Of a stretch of 64,000 nt of DNA, positions 13,271 through 25,140 are shown in pieces. The notes beneath the pieces were generated by a model that was not told the DNA's origin, made no database searches, and saw only the letters and a program-made list of their open reading frames with translations. The position numbers were made by a program, and so were the translations under genes. The stretch spans positions 656,718,292 to 656,782,291 of the forward strand of contig NC_081414.1 in assembly GCF_030272615.1 (NCBI RefSeq). Direction: 5' to 3'. This DNA comes from Cryptomeria japonica. Its lineage: Eukaryota > Streptophyta > Pinopsida > Cupressales > Cupressaceae. Numbering within the stretch: position 1 is the first letter of the stretch; the number at the start of each line of letters is the position of its first letter.

Positions 13271-13619
13271 TTGACAAACAGAAATTGGAAATCTAATAAG
13301 TCCAAATTGAAGACAATGTTTACAAAGATTATACAACAAAACATGCAACACAGTAAAGGTAATCAACATTGCAGCAAGTTAATATATAGTTTATAAATAA
13401 AAAATTAAAAAGTGCACGTGGATTTACAATAGTATAAAGAAATCAATTTGGATTTTGCAATACCATTCATGATTCATGAATTATAGTAAATAGCATAAAT
13501 ACCTAGTCATAGTCTGAGTTTCGACAGTCTCCTACAAAATGCTAAATCTAACTGACTAACAGTTGACTTGTCACGACTGACCCAAATCCAATTGTCAATT
13601 CATCTCGTCTAACTGTACT
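13271..13619. other. AT-rich spacer, no feature recognised
   Basis: Between the tandem repeat and the transposase remains. I see nothing assignable and no convincing terminal inverted repeat for the neighbouring hAT element. Confidence 0.35.
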
Positions 13620-16333
13620 TCACTTTCTCTTTCATTCTCACCATCATTTTGCTCGCTTACATTATTCTTAGCATGACTACTAGAAATTGATGAGCTCTGC
13701 ATTTTAGCATTGTCATTGCTAGTTGAAATGTTTCCTAAACCTCTCCTTTCAATTGTGAATGTCCAGTGTGCGAGTGCCCTCTTATAAGAAATATTTCAGC
13801 ATTATACTAACTAGTATAAATCCTCAATCAAACTTCCACATTTTTGCCGAGTTTGTTTTTTGTCTCTGATTTTAAGAATCCCAATGCACTGAAAACACTC
13901 TCATCCTCAATAGAACCCAAAATCATTGTTTGATACAAGTTAGATAGTTTGAAATATTCTGAGATTTCTTCACCCAACATTGAGCTCTGACTAATTTTTT
14001 CCCTAAGCCGTGTTATTGATCCTAGTAGCTACGCACTGTCCAAATCCTTAACCTATTCATGAATTGTTGCTGCAAAATGGGCAAATTGCTCTGCAAGATT
14101 AGTTCTACTTATAGTTCCTTCTAATTCATTTCCATCAACATTGAAATTGGGACTCTTACCAAAATAATTCACCAATTCCAGTAGCCTCTTATGAAAATCT
14201 TGTGGATCAAGCGTTCTCCAAAAATTAGGATAGACGATAGACATGGTTTCTAATAGTTCCTCCAAGGGAATTGCTTTAAAATATGTGTTGAAACCTCTTT
14301 TGCAATCTTCTATAAATTGGTGTACACAAAAATCACAATATTGTTGAAATATTTCACTATAATAGGTCCATCTCTCATTCTAGTAGACCACACGCTGGAA
14401 CACATGCCATAGTAGAACATTGGTATTTGCTTTCCACGTACAAGAACTCATAAATCACCGCGATCATTAAACCATAAATAATTATTAGCATGACCCAAAT
14501 TTGTAATCTGATTCCATTTACTATATGCTTCATCATTGAATTGATAATCATTTAGATATTGATTATCAATGCCCATGAAAGTCATTCTACGCAGCGTAGC
14601 ATATTCTTGAACATACATAGTTCTCTCTTGGGCTTGTTCAATAAGCAATTTCATTTGGTCCAACAGGGGGAGAATACCAGCCAAGGTTAACAGTGTCTCT
14701 ACATCAGTTAACCTATGCAAAAGTGTAGCACATTGAGCGTCTTTCCTTTGTTCGTACATTAGACCAACCAAGGATCTATATTCTGAGAAAACTCATTTCA
14801 CAGATCCATGAATAGAGATCCATCTAGTATCAACATCCTTAAGTAGATTGTTACCATCGGTTATTCCTTCAGCAAATTTCTAAAATTTTAAAAAACATTT
14901 GGGACTACAAAAAAAGTATGTGTAGAGATCGTGAATTATCTCATCAACTCTGGCCACCTCTTCATGATCATGCATAATTTTACATGCTAAATTAAGTCTA
15001 TGCGCCATGTAGTGAATAGAAACCATATATGGTCTGCAATGCTCATTTGTAGCTTTTCACATAGACTATTCCTATGAGCTTGCATCACTACAACTCTGTC
15101 TACTCCTACACACACTAGCTTTTTGGAAATAGTAAAGTCATCCATACTAGAAATTTCATTTAAACATTTCTTAGCCAGTTCATACATACTTTACATGTTG
15201 GTGTTCTCCATCTTAACAACCCAGAGTAGATGAGGGTGCTAGACATGGTTTTGGATAATATGCACATGCATACACATCCAACAAGTATTGTCCACCATTG
15301 TAACTTCATCTAAAGATAATGCAATATAGTTTGACTCCTTTACTTTTTCTCGTAGATCACTTATTTCCACTTCAGCAAGACAACTCGTCAAATACCATCC
15401 ATTGTTTACTGACCAATGAGTTGCAGGATATCTTGGAACACTTAGAAATCTTAATAATCCAGCAATATCAGAGTAGTCTATCATAGGATGACCTCTACTC
15501 AAAAGATTAAAAAGAGTAGCCAACTTAATAGTTTTGGACATATATGTTTCATCCATAACCTTTTGAAATTCAGGTTCAAGTGAACCCATGTGTTTTCCTT
15601 TCTCCTATTTTTCTTTATCCATATTAAATTCCTCTACATACTTGACATGCTTACCTTCTTCCTTGTTTTTTCATCTAACCACTGATACTTGCTTTTCTTC
15701 TATGGTTTGATTCTCATAAACTTTATCGATGTTCTTTTCTATTGTATCCAATTTCAGCTGCAGTTTTTTTTCCTTACCATGTTTCCAAGTATAGATTATA
15801 TACAAACATTCTAGTGGAGGTTTTCCTTTCTCTGGATTTGGCACTGGCTCAATGAATGTGTACTTTGAACTCCAACTTATCTGAAATGACCTTATCGCAT
15901 CCCACTCTTGCCCAATTTTTGTTGTTGATTTTCTTTCCCTCTTCCATGCATTGACTGGAGCAGCATTACTGATATCGTCAATAGCAGCATTACCGCCATT
16001 GTTAGTAGTAGCATCACCAACATTATCAGCAGTAAAATCACCACTATTTACACCAGCATATGTGGCAGTATCAGAAACCACATCACCCACACTACCAACA
16101 ATAGTGACATTGTTAGCAATAGCATCACCGACATTGTCAACTAAGATGACTATTTTAGTCTGGCTACTCTGGGTACCCATTGGAACATTCTCTATGATAG
16201 AGTTAGAGGCATCAAGTGCAAGTGTTGATGTTGTAGCTCTTCTTGATCGAGTGCCAAAGTATGACCTGATATTATTATTTATGCATTTGGACGGCCTCCC
16301 TCCATCACTTTCAAGAGTTCTGCCGCTCGACAT
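13620..16333 (-). pseudogene. decayed hAT-type transposase
   Basis: The minus strand from an ATG at 16333 reads MSSGRTLESDGGRPSK, a low-complexity Asn/Thr/Ala stretch, and then a segment ending in a CxxxxTWKHGKEKK-like motif typical of the zinc-finger region in this class. At 15589-15239 come blocks with HWSVNNGW and IALSLDEVTMVDNTCW. At 15187-14987 is KLVCVGVDRVVVMQAHRN, where intact relatives read close to VGCDGANVMQGHRN. These order-specific blocks match the catalytic core of plant hAT transposases. Stops and at least two frame changes (14771-14448 and 14265-14053 lie in other frames) make it inactive. Transposase pieces continue to about 13620, after which similarity to a dimerisation domain is no longer clear. 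I could not find terminal inverted repeats or an 8-bp duplication. Confidence 0.75.
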
Positions 16334-16815
16334 ATCTTACTAATAAAAATTGCAAGAAGGAATCTAATTCCTATAGGCTATGAAATACTGTAATAGATAA
16401 AAAGGGAAAAATAAAATAGATAAACTTTGTATCATGTTGTAACAATGCATTCTATGTAAAGAATAGAAGATTAAAATGGAAAAACTAAGCCATAACAACT
16501 AAGCTGCAAGAAAATTCTGAAATCAAAATGATAGACACCGAGACACTAACAAATCATAATGGAAAACACTAAAATCAATCTTATATCCTTTGTCACTTAC
16601 CGTTAGTTTCATAGTGACAGTCAGCGACTCAACATCTAAAGAATTCCTCAACAACTTGTGCCTAGAGAAGAGCATGTGGATTCTAGAAGTGCAGACCGAT
16701 CCAAACAAGGTGTAAACTATAAAATGTCACCTTCTCATGTATTTATATAAAGAAATTTTGGCAAATTGCATGCCATTCTACAATTGGGATACAAAAATTT
16801 GGCAAAATTAGGGTG
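16334..16815. other. upstream flank of the hAT transposase, nothing further recognised
   Basis: AT-rich sequence without coding signal on either strand. It may hold the 5' end of the hAT element, but no terminal repeat is evident. Confidence 0.35.
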
Positions 16816-16820
16816 GATTA

Positions 16821-17172
16821 TGTTGTGAATGGGTCAGCATCCTTCGTGGGGATTCGCAACATGGTTTAATGGCCTCTCACGGATTGAGGATTCTATAAGT
16901 TTAGTGGTTGTATTGGGCACTGATAGGTCGATCTTTTGGTGTAATGAAAACCTTAGCTTGTAATAAGTGGTAACAGAGCTTGGTCATAGGTTCAAATCAC
17001 GCAGGCCAGAAATGAGTGATGCTTGGAGGGGAATTGTTGGCAGTGGGCGAGCATCCCTCAAAGGGATTCACAACATGGTTAAATAGCCTCCTATGGATTC
17101 TATAAGTCTAGTGGTTGTATCGGGCATTGGCATGTCGATCTTTTGGTGCAATGACAACTCTATCTTGTAACA
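16821..17172 (+). mobile_element. TRIM (miniature LTR retrotransposon), complete, 352 bp
   Basis: Two LTRs of 145 bp (16821-16965) and 138 bp (17035-17172), about 80% alike by eye, both begin TGTTG and end TAATA or TAACA. They flank only 69 bp. Directly after the left LTR is tggtaacagagc (16968-16979), one base away from the standard initiator-tRNA-Met primer site tggtatcagagc. Directly before the right LTR is a purine tract (gcttggaggggaat, 17021-17034). The element is bounded by a perfect 5-bp duplication GATTA (16816-16820 and 17173-17177). All structural signals of an LTR retrotransposon are present with no coding capacity, which is the definition of a TRIM. At 352 bp it is near the small end of the range. 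Confidence 0.93.
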
Positions 17173-17177
17173 GATTA

Positions 17178-17736
17178 AGGCGGTGCAATTTTAAATTTGA
17201 AGGCAAATTATGGAGCTGGCATTAATGTTCAATACCAGTGGGGGAAAATTGGGGTTGGCCTCAAGAACAAAATAATTAATGTTATTTGCGGTATGGCCCC
17301 TCAAAATTTAAAAATTATTGTGTCGATATTGGGGAATGCATGTGTGTCCATCGGTGGCTTCTTGCATTCATCCGAAAACTTCAGGGAGAAATTAGGACTA
17401 ATAAATATTCAAGCCAAGTATGATCTAGTGGTGAATAAACCTTGTTTCAAAAAAATGTCCAACCAAAAGGTGGCGGAAAAAAGGGCCATGGGATAGATTT
17501 TGCATGAATACAAGGTGATCCGACCACTCGTATAATGGTTTTATTTGCCAAATTTCTGATGTGATCGACCTACGTAGTTCGTCGATTGGCAAATATTCGC
17601 TACTACAAAACCTACTGAAGGAACCTCTTAGTAGCCTATCTCTCAAGACCTCGGTCTTCACATGCAAGCCCACTCCCACTATCATGTTCCCAAAACAACA
17701 ATAACAATAAGAAGGCCCAAAGAAACATCCAAAAGA
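17178..17736. other. unassigned sequence between the TRIM and LTR A
   Basis: A 99-codon frame on the plus strand (17197-17496) and one on the minus strand (17820-17425) are present, but neither reads like a known protein. No terminal repeat is visible. Some of it may be the outer part of LTR A that is missing from LTR B. Confidence 0.35.
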
Positions 17737-20265
17737 TTCCATAACAACACATAAGAAGACATAGCCATCAATATCAATCAAGAGCCTCAATGGAAGATAA
17801 TGAATCAAAAGCCATCTCATGGGTAATCAAAATCTGCCATAAACATGAAATAATCCTCAACAGCAAGGCTTATCAACTCACTAGAGAAAAACAATAAATA
17901 AACCTCACAAACTAACTTATCAACATGTTGGAGAAGCACAAATCCTCTATGACAAGGCATATCAACTTTCTGGAGCATAAAATCACAATAAAACCTCAAA
18001 TCTGAAAGTGCACAATATAGGAAAACATCAAAATGACTCAATACAATCCTCTAGTACAAACACAAATCTAGAAAAATCAGAACAAAGTGACAAAATAGGA
18101 CAAAACACATACTCTGAGTAGTTTAGCGCAGTTGTGATGCAGAACAACGCATATATTATGTTCTACAGTGCATATACAAAGTTCCGCATTGCTTTTATTG
18201 AATCTAACAATGCTTATGACCTATTCTATTTCACATTTTCTCAGAGTAATAGTGCGTGCAGAAACATTCAACGCATATGTAAAAACTAGCAGTGCATATG
18301 AAAGACAGAAAAGTGCATATAAGAAACAGAAACTTGCATTCATTAAATCATGTAGCACATTTACAGTTCTAGTTCTTTTGCTCAAATAAGTTACAGACTT
18401 ATAGAAATTTGCGACAAAGAAATAAAATCAAAGGCATAATAATAAGACCCGAATAAGATCTCAATAGAGACAACCAGACAATATGAAATGAAAGATATAA
18501 CAAAATATAAAAAGCATAATCAATAATGAGAGTAAATATAAAAACAAGCCTCATAGATCACCGCCAAAGCTCACTCAGATAAATATAAAGAACCAATATG
18601 ACTTCCGCAACACCAAAGGAAAAAAAATCATTCAAAGATGCAATACTAAAGCCTTGAAAAATCACACCCAAATCTCTTACACGAATAAGAATTCTGAATG
18701 CACAGGAAGCCAGTCGCAAAGTCGTCTACTCACGGCAACAATAAACTCAGAATAATAATAATTCTTCCCCAAAACTATAATTGAAAACTATATAATATAA
18801 ATTTCCATGAAACATTTCTATCACAAACTATATAAAAACCATACAAATATTGTTTTCCCAAGCCCGGGAGATAATAATTTCTGTAGACATGACACAAACA
18901 AGATTTTGAAAATAAAATAAAAAAGTAAGATCCTCCAACTTGGAAATTGAAGTGATGGAATGAAAATATGATGAAGCACAAAACCAATCGAAGCCAAAAT
19001 GCAAAAGCTCCAATCTTCAACAAAATTTATCAAATAGACAAGCAAAATCTTCGAATGGTAACTTGGCAAAATGCACAAACTATCATTTAAATAGAAAATA
19101 CATTCAAAACCAAGCCTCAAAATAGACCACTCAAAATAATAAAAAAACCAATAAATCTTACCTAGCCATCCTCATACAATATTTTATTTTCCCTATACAT
19201 ATTTAACCAATAACAATTAACGGTAGGTAGGAAATATAATAAAGCTTATCTACCAAATAACAAGAGAATATAATAATAAGAATACTATAAGTATTATTCA
19301 CCATGTGAATAAATAATAACCATGCCCAATTAAATAACCAACGAATATTAATTAAAATAGATCCAATTGAATAATTAAATAATTAAATAATTAAATACAA
19401 ATAGATCCAATTAAATAATTAAATAATTAAATAAACAATAAAATAATAAATAAATGAATAAATAATATTAAACAATAATTACCTAATAAATAATAAACTA
19501 GTAATTAATAAATAAACACTAAATTACCAAATAAATAAATAATCAAATCAAACTATAATAATTCATCAATTAATTAAATAAATAGATCAACAACTACATA
19601 TTCACAAGCCAACACAAACTACACCTCATTGACTGACATGGTGAATCATGCCAAGACAACTTGACAAACTAGGGTAGACATCTTAAGCCTAGATTATATG
19701 AAGGGAACTCATGCCATCTCCGACAACTTTCTATTGGGATTTAAAGACACGCTCAAACTTGTGAAGCTAGGTGGAGTCAATGTCTGGTAGCTGCAAAACT
19801 TGCATCCACAAATCCTTGATACAACATATACAAATATATCATAGACAAGCAAGTGATAGAGAATCGTAATGCCACATCATGCTTGCAGTGAGTGATTTGA
19901 CATTGTCCCTATCATGAAGATAGTCATAGAACACACCTACACATCATAATGCCAATCATCACATAGAATCATGAGAAAGGGTTAGTGTAACCAAAATTGT
20001 CATCAAATCCATAAGCAATATAATCCATCCAACATAGAAAAACATATAGGATCCATCAACATATATCCATCATATAACATGATCATAAATAGAAAATATC
20101 ATCAACCAAATAGATCATCAAGTAGCATATGTCCATATAGGTCTAGCATCATCATGAACATCTAAAATGTAAAATATAGTCATAGTCCCAATCCAAAACA
20201 TCATAAATGAGTCTTGAAAGTCTATCATGCATGAAAAAAAAGACAAGTTGAGGAGGGACACTACA
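17737..20265 (-). mobile_element. LTR A: 3' LTR of a minus-strand Ty3/gypsy element, left end truncated
   Basis: This block is a direct repeat of the sequence at 28346-29957, 55748-56228 and 63254-63707 once the two insertions there are removed. The right end is sharp: gggacactaca at 20265, followed at once by attcataccttcccc, the complement of a polypurine tract. Read on the minus strand, the LTR therefore begins TGTAGTGTCCC. The left end is not a TG terminus. Similarity to LTR B simply starts at ttccata near 17737, so this copy seems to have lost its outer part. It preserves the empty target site of the 56229-63248 insertion (catccacaaatcc at 19803-19815). The stretch 19190-19600 is almost pure A/T with short TTAAAT/AATAA repeats. 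Confidence 0.8.
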
Positions 20266-20288
20266 ATTCATACCTTCCCCCTATTTCC
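20266..20288 (-). promoter_or_regulatory. polypurine tract of the minus-strand gypsy element
   Basis: Read on the minus strand, AATAGGGGGAAGGTATGAAT lies immediately before the LTR start TGTAGTGTCCC. The same junction is repeated at 63708-63730, which supports it as the plus-strand priming site of this family. Confidence 0.8.
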
Positions 20289-21635
20289 AGGTGAAAGAGA
20301 TTTGTGATGAAGGATGACACACATTTGAAAGAATATGATAAACTAAGTTTATGATAGGTATACATTTCCTAGCTAAGAAGAGGTTGAAGCCAAGGACTTA
20401 CACCTCTTGTACAGGGTAGAATCCTTGAGCAGAAGATAACTTCACACAAGGAATGATACCAAATTATAAGTAAACACCACTCAACAAAGGAAAAGTAGAT
20501 CCCTAGAGAATGTAAGAGAGAGAAATTATTGCCCCCCAAAGTGCAAGGATAATTAGAAAAATTACACAACTTCCAATGATAAATTATTCATAAGAGACAT
20601 ACTATCTCAAACAAAGAATAGATCCTAACCAAGGAACAAATATGTGCTCGCATGAAGAATAATCCTATGCAAGAAAAGACATCTATGTATAATGGATCTT
20701 TTAATAAAGAGTTAATATTCAAAGAGGGAGCATGAGAAAAAGAATTATAAACCCTTCTATGAAGAGATTAGATATGAATATTTAATGCACAATATACTCA
20801 CATAGATATACATTCAATGTAAGAAAAGACATTAATATATGTAAAATGTGTCTTCCTAGAAGAGAAAATCTTTAAAGAGAGAAAGGGGGAGAGAAGGTTA
20901 CATATTTCACTTAAGGAGAGATTGGTCATAAAATATATATCATGTCATGTTAGATAGGATATCAACATATGAGAAATGCAACTCCTATAGGGAATAATAA
21001 AACTTTAGATATGAAGGGAGAAAGGGAGAAGCCATCCTTGACCCCCAAGCAAGAAGAAAGAGATGGATTAGGGGGGAGGATCACATATTTCCTTAGGAGA
21101 GATTATCCATAAGTGATGTGCCATTTCAAACCAAGAAGAATTCCTATGCATGGATTATGCATGCATTCACCTGAAAGATAAGCATATGCAATAAAGGACA
21201 TCAATTTATGAAAAATGCACTCCATAAAGAAAATGGTGAAATTTTAAAGATGATAGATAAGATAGGTGTGAAAGTGAACCATGTTGCTACCCCAAGATAT
21301 ATTAAATTGAAAAAGCACCACCTCTAAATACAAAGAGCCCCCAATTAAGTTAACCACTTGTGTTATAGGGTGAGGATAAATATGAGGGTGAGGGGAGTGC
21401 TAAGGCACTACCTTTTCACCAAGAAAGAGAGCAATATTTGTTGAATGATGTATACAAGCATGATCATATTGTTCTTGAAAAAATTATTTAAATGCTTTAC
21501 ATTTTTCAAGAAAAAGAGAACCCTGATAATGAAAACACAATATCCACTTCATTCTTTATGCTTAGTGCTAAATTTCACAAAGGAAAAAACAACACTCTTG
21601 TCATACTTCAACTTCCAAAAGATTCTAGTTGCTAA
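20289..21635 (-). other. 3' untranslated internal region of the gypsy element
   Basis: Non-coding sequence between the end of the coding remains and the polypurine tract. The first 290 bp are repeated at 63708-64000 in the next element. It is rich in purine blocks such as gggagaaagggagaagcc (21021-21038). No ORF of note. Confidence 0.55.
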
Positions 21636-21940
21636 TTATTCTTGATCATCAATAGGTTTAGATTTAGACTTTTGAGATTTAGGACAAGAAGAAGAAGAAT
21701 TGTCTTGAATGATTTTAATTGTTCCATTATCAACTAGTTTTTGTATACCTTCTTGAAAATCTGGAAAGTCACTAGCATCATGATCATGAGTTTGATGAAA
21801 TGAACAAAAATGAGTCTTTGAAGAAGAAGTCCTTTTAGCCTCTTGACGCATCCTTTATCTGGAAAGATAATCCTTAAAGTCTTGAATCCTAAGGAGGTCA
21901 TCCATAGGAGAATTATGAGCATACGACACATTAGGATGCT
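21636..21940 (-). pseudogene. fragment of a retrotransposon Gag C-terminus with a zinc knuckle
   Basis: The minus-strand frame reads KTHFCSFHQTHDHDAS followed by DFQEGIQKLVDNGTIKI. This matches the C-x2-H-x4-H-x4-C knuckle and following helix of the Gag proteins at 43.8 kb and 39.2 kb in this window (the last cysteine is lost here). It lies just downstream of the integrase end of a different gypsy element, so it appears to be a fragment of another family joined or inserted there. Confidence 0.6.
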
Positions 21941-24900
21941 ATATCATCAAAACAAAAACATGAAACACAAAATGGATGTGGGAAAAGCTAGGCAGGAAGG
22001 CAAGGTGATAAGGCATAGGACCAATCCTCTCCAAATATTAAAACGTCCAACAAAATTAGGTACCAAATTAGAGCCTTTTCCATAACAGATCGGACTCTTT
22101 CATGGGTGAACTCTCAAGAACACCTTGTCACCTATAGAAAATTGCTTGTCCATTCGATGAGCATCTACATACTTCTATTGTCTATCCTATGCCACTACCA
22201 AATCCTCTCTAATGCAAACGACTTATTGCTCAATATCCCACAACATCTCTGAACCAATATGCACTATGTCCTCCAAACAATCCCAACTCAAGGGTCTACG
22301 ACATAGTCTACCATACAAATCCTGAAAAGGAGACAGACTAATAGAGTTGTGATAACCATTATTGTATGCAAACTCCACCAGATAGAGATAATCCTCCCAA
22401 TGAGACTGTTGATCCATGACATACATCCTCAACATATCCTCCAAAACCTGATTAACTCGCTTAGTCTTACCATCTATCTTAGGATGATATGTCAAACTAA
22501 AGTTCAGTTGCATCCCTAAACCATGTTGAAGGGCTATCCAAAAAGCTGATATGAACATTTGATCATGATTTGATATAATCCGTTGAGGTATACCATGCAA
22601 CCTCACTACTCCCTCCATGAAAATGCAAGTTATTATCATTGGTATATATGAAGATCTGATTGGAGAAAAGTGTGCCACCTTTTGTCAACCTATCAATGGT
22701 GACCATAATAGTATCATGACGATGAGAAGTCATAGGCAATCCAACTATAAAATCCATAGATATGATATCCCATTTCCATCCTAGAACCAAGTTTGACTCT
22801 ATCAAACCTGTTGGATGCTAATGTTCTGCCTTCACTCACTAAAGCTCCAAGCAACATGACACAAAATCTACAATATCTCTCCTCATACTATCCCAATGGT
22901 ACAACTACCTCAAATTTGTGTGCATCTTCTTGACACCTGGATGTGCTGAGTAAGGTGCACAATGTGCCTCTAACATGATCAAATCTCAAAAACCATCTGA
23001 AGGTGGAACATAAATACATCCCAAATGCCTGAGAAGATCATCTGACTCAATTCAATAACCTACACATTTTCTCTCAAGAGCTCTACCTGAAGCAACCTCT
23101 ACACTATCCTTCTGGTACTATGCATCTGAAGGAAGGGCACTGAGAATATGACTCCTCAAATCCACACTAAGATACATTGTTTAAATGCCTCCTACGGCTC
23201 AATGGCTACCACATTCTCCATACCCTGGATATATCTCACCTCAAAATCATACTCACACAAAAACTCCATCCATCGCCTCTATCTAGCATTCAAATACGAT
23301 TGTGTGAAGATGTACTACAAACTGCGGTGATCACTATGCAACTCAAATTGATGCCTAAGAAGAAAGTGCCTTCATCTAATTACAGCATGAACCACTACCA
23401 CTAACTCTAGATCTTGAGTGGGGTAATTCAACTCATTTTCTTTGAGTTTATGTGACTCATATGCAATCACATGGCCATCCTACATCAACAATGCTCCAAG
23501 ACCTTCCAAATAAGCATCTATACACACCACAAAATCCCCCAAAGGATCTGGCACTGCTAGAATAGGTGCACTGTCAAACACTCCTTAAGGATCTGAAATG
23601 CTATCTCACACTGCTCTGTCCAAACAAACTTCTTCCCTTTCCTCTAAAGATAAGTGATAGGATGCGGTGTCCTTGAGAAATCCTGAACAAAACTGCAATA
23701 ATATCTTGTGAGACCCATGAAACTATGAACCTCACCCATATTAGTGGGTGTTGTCTACTCAACAGTTGCCTAAATCTTATAAGGATCAACTATGATTCCC
23801 TCTCCTAAAATTACATGTCCAAGATATTGAACCTCTGACTGGAAGAATTCACACTTTGCCATATTGACATACAACTGATTCTCCCAAAGGCATTGCAAAA
23901 CCTATCTCATATGATCCTCATTCTCCTCAACTGATCTTGAATATACCAAAGTATCATCTAGAAACAAAAGCACAAATATATCCAAATAGGTCCTAAAAAC
24001 ACCATTCATAAAACTCATGAAAATCGATGGTGCATTCGTGAGACCAAAAGGTACCACTGTAAACTCATAATGTCCATATCTAGTACATAATATTGTGTGA
24101 TGAATATCGGCATCATGAATCCTAAGCTGGTGATACCCAGACTTAATATATATCTTAGAGAAGATGTTTGCATCATTAATCTAATCAAATAAATCATCTA
24201 TCCTTGACAAAGGATATCAATTCTTCACTGCCACCTTAATAAGATGCCTATAGTCAAAGCAGAAGCGAAGAGATCAATCCTTCTTTTTCACAAACAACAC
24301 AGGTGCACCCCATGGGGACACACTAGGATGAATAAATCCCTTAGCTCGAACATCCTCTAACTACAATCTCAACTTTCCCAACTCCTGAGTAGTCATCCAA
24401 AAGGGAGCCTTATAGATAGGCTCAACTCCTAGTACCAAATCAAGCTTGAGTGACATGATCAAAATCTATCTTAAAAACATCCACAAACTCCTGAAAGATA
24501 GGATGACGTTGAAGAAGATCATCTGAACTTTCTCCCTCAACCACATCATTCACCCTCACCACAAACAATTGGCAACCCTTATGTGCACACCTCTTCATAT
24601 GCATAGCGAAAATCATGCAAAGAGAAATAGGTCTCTGAATACCTACTATCTCCACATGCTTTCCACCAGCATCCACATACTACACTCTATTATCCCAACA
24701 ATCAATCTGATCTTGATAAGAATCAAGCCATTCCATGCCAAGAACAACATCACAAGATCCCAAAGATAAGATACAAAGATCTACTGTGGTACGAAAACCA
24801 CCCAAAACCAAGGAACAACCAAGCACAAGGGAATCCACTACTACCTTAGATCCCATGGCTAACTCTACCTATCACCTATTGTCCTTCTTTTCCATAGCAC

Positions 24901-25140
24901 TCCCACATCGCTCTACTAGAAAAGGAGAAATAAAGGAATTTGAAGCTCCTGAATCAAATAACACAGTGCAAGAGATACCACCTATCTCAAGAGATACCAC
25001 CTATCTCACCTATGGTATCAAAAACTATTGCTTGGTGCTTAGCATGATGGTTATCAACCATCGTAAACACATGATGGGATCTACCTACATCTCCAACTGT
25101 AGGCTCAGAAGTAGTTGGCTTCTGTCCTAAAATCTAAGTA
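21941..25140 (-). pseudogene. Ty3/gypsy pol remains: protease, reverse transcriptase, RNase H, integrase
   Basis: Reading leftward: an aspartic protease with intact DSGAS at 24955-24941 and a downstream CDVVLGMEWL. Next is a reverse transcriptase with TRYGHYEFTVVPFGLTNAP and a catalytic FLDD at 23964-23953, then a connection/RNase H region (RKGKKFVWTEQCEIAFQIL, about 23630). The integrase keeps SMDFIVGLP (about 22760) and NHDQMFIS (about 22565). Where relatives have TERVNQVLEDMLR this copy reads TKRVNQVLEDMLR, so the third catalytic acid is replaced by lysine. Many stops and frame changes show it is dead. The domain order (PR-RT-RH-IN), the initiator-Met primer site and a single RNase H set it apart from the Tat element at 29958-55742. 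It is probably a chromovirus, but I could not identify a chromodomain. Confidence 0.85.

Noticed and set aside
16987-17000. tRNA-like B box (ggttcaaatc) suggesting a SINE
   Set aside because: The paired flanking repeats, primer-like site, purine tract and GATTA duplications are explained fully by a TRIM. The distance to any A-box-like text is too long for a tRNA promoter.
18775-19120. Hydrophobic minus-strand ORFs in LTR A and their copies in LTR B (29418-29763)
   Set aside because: They lie in an LTR, are out of step between the two copies, and their hydrophobic look comes from T-rich sequence.
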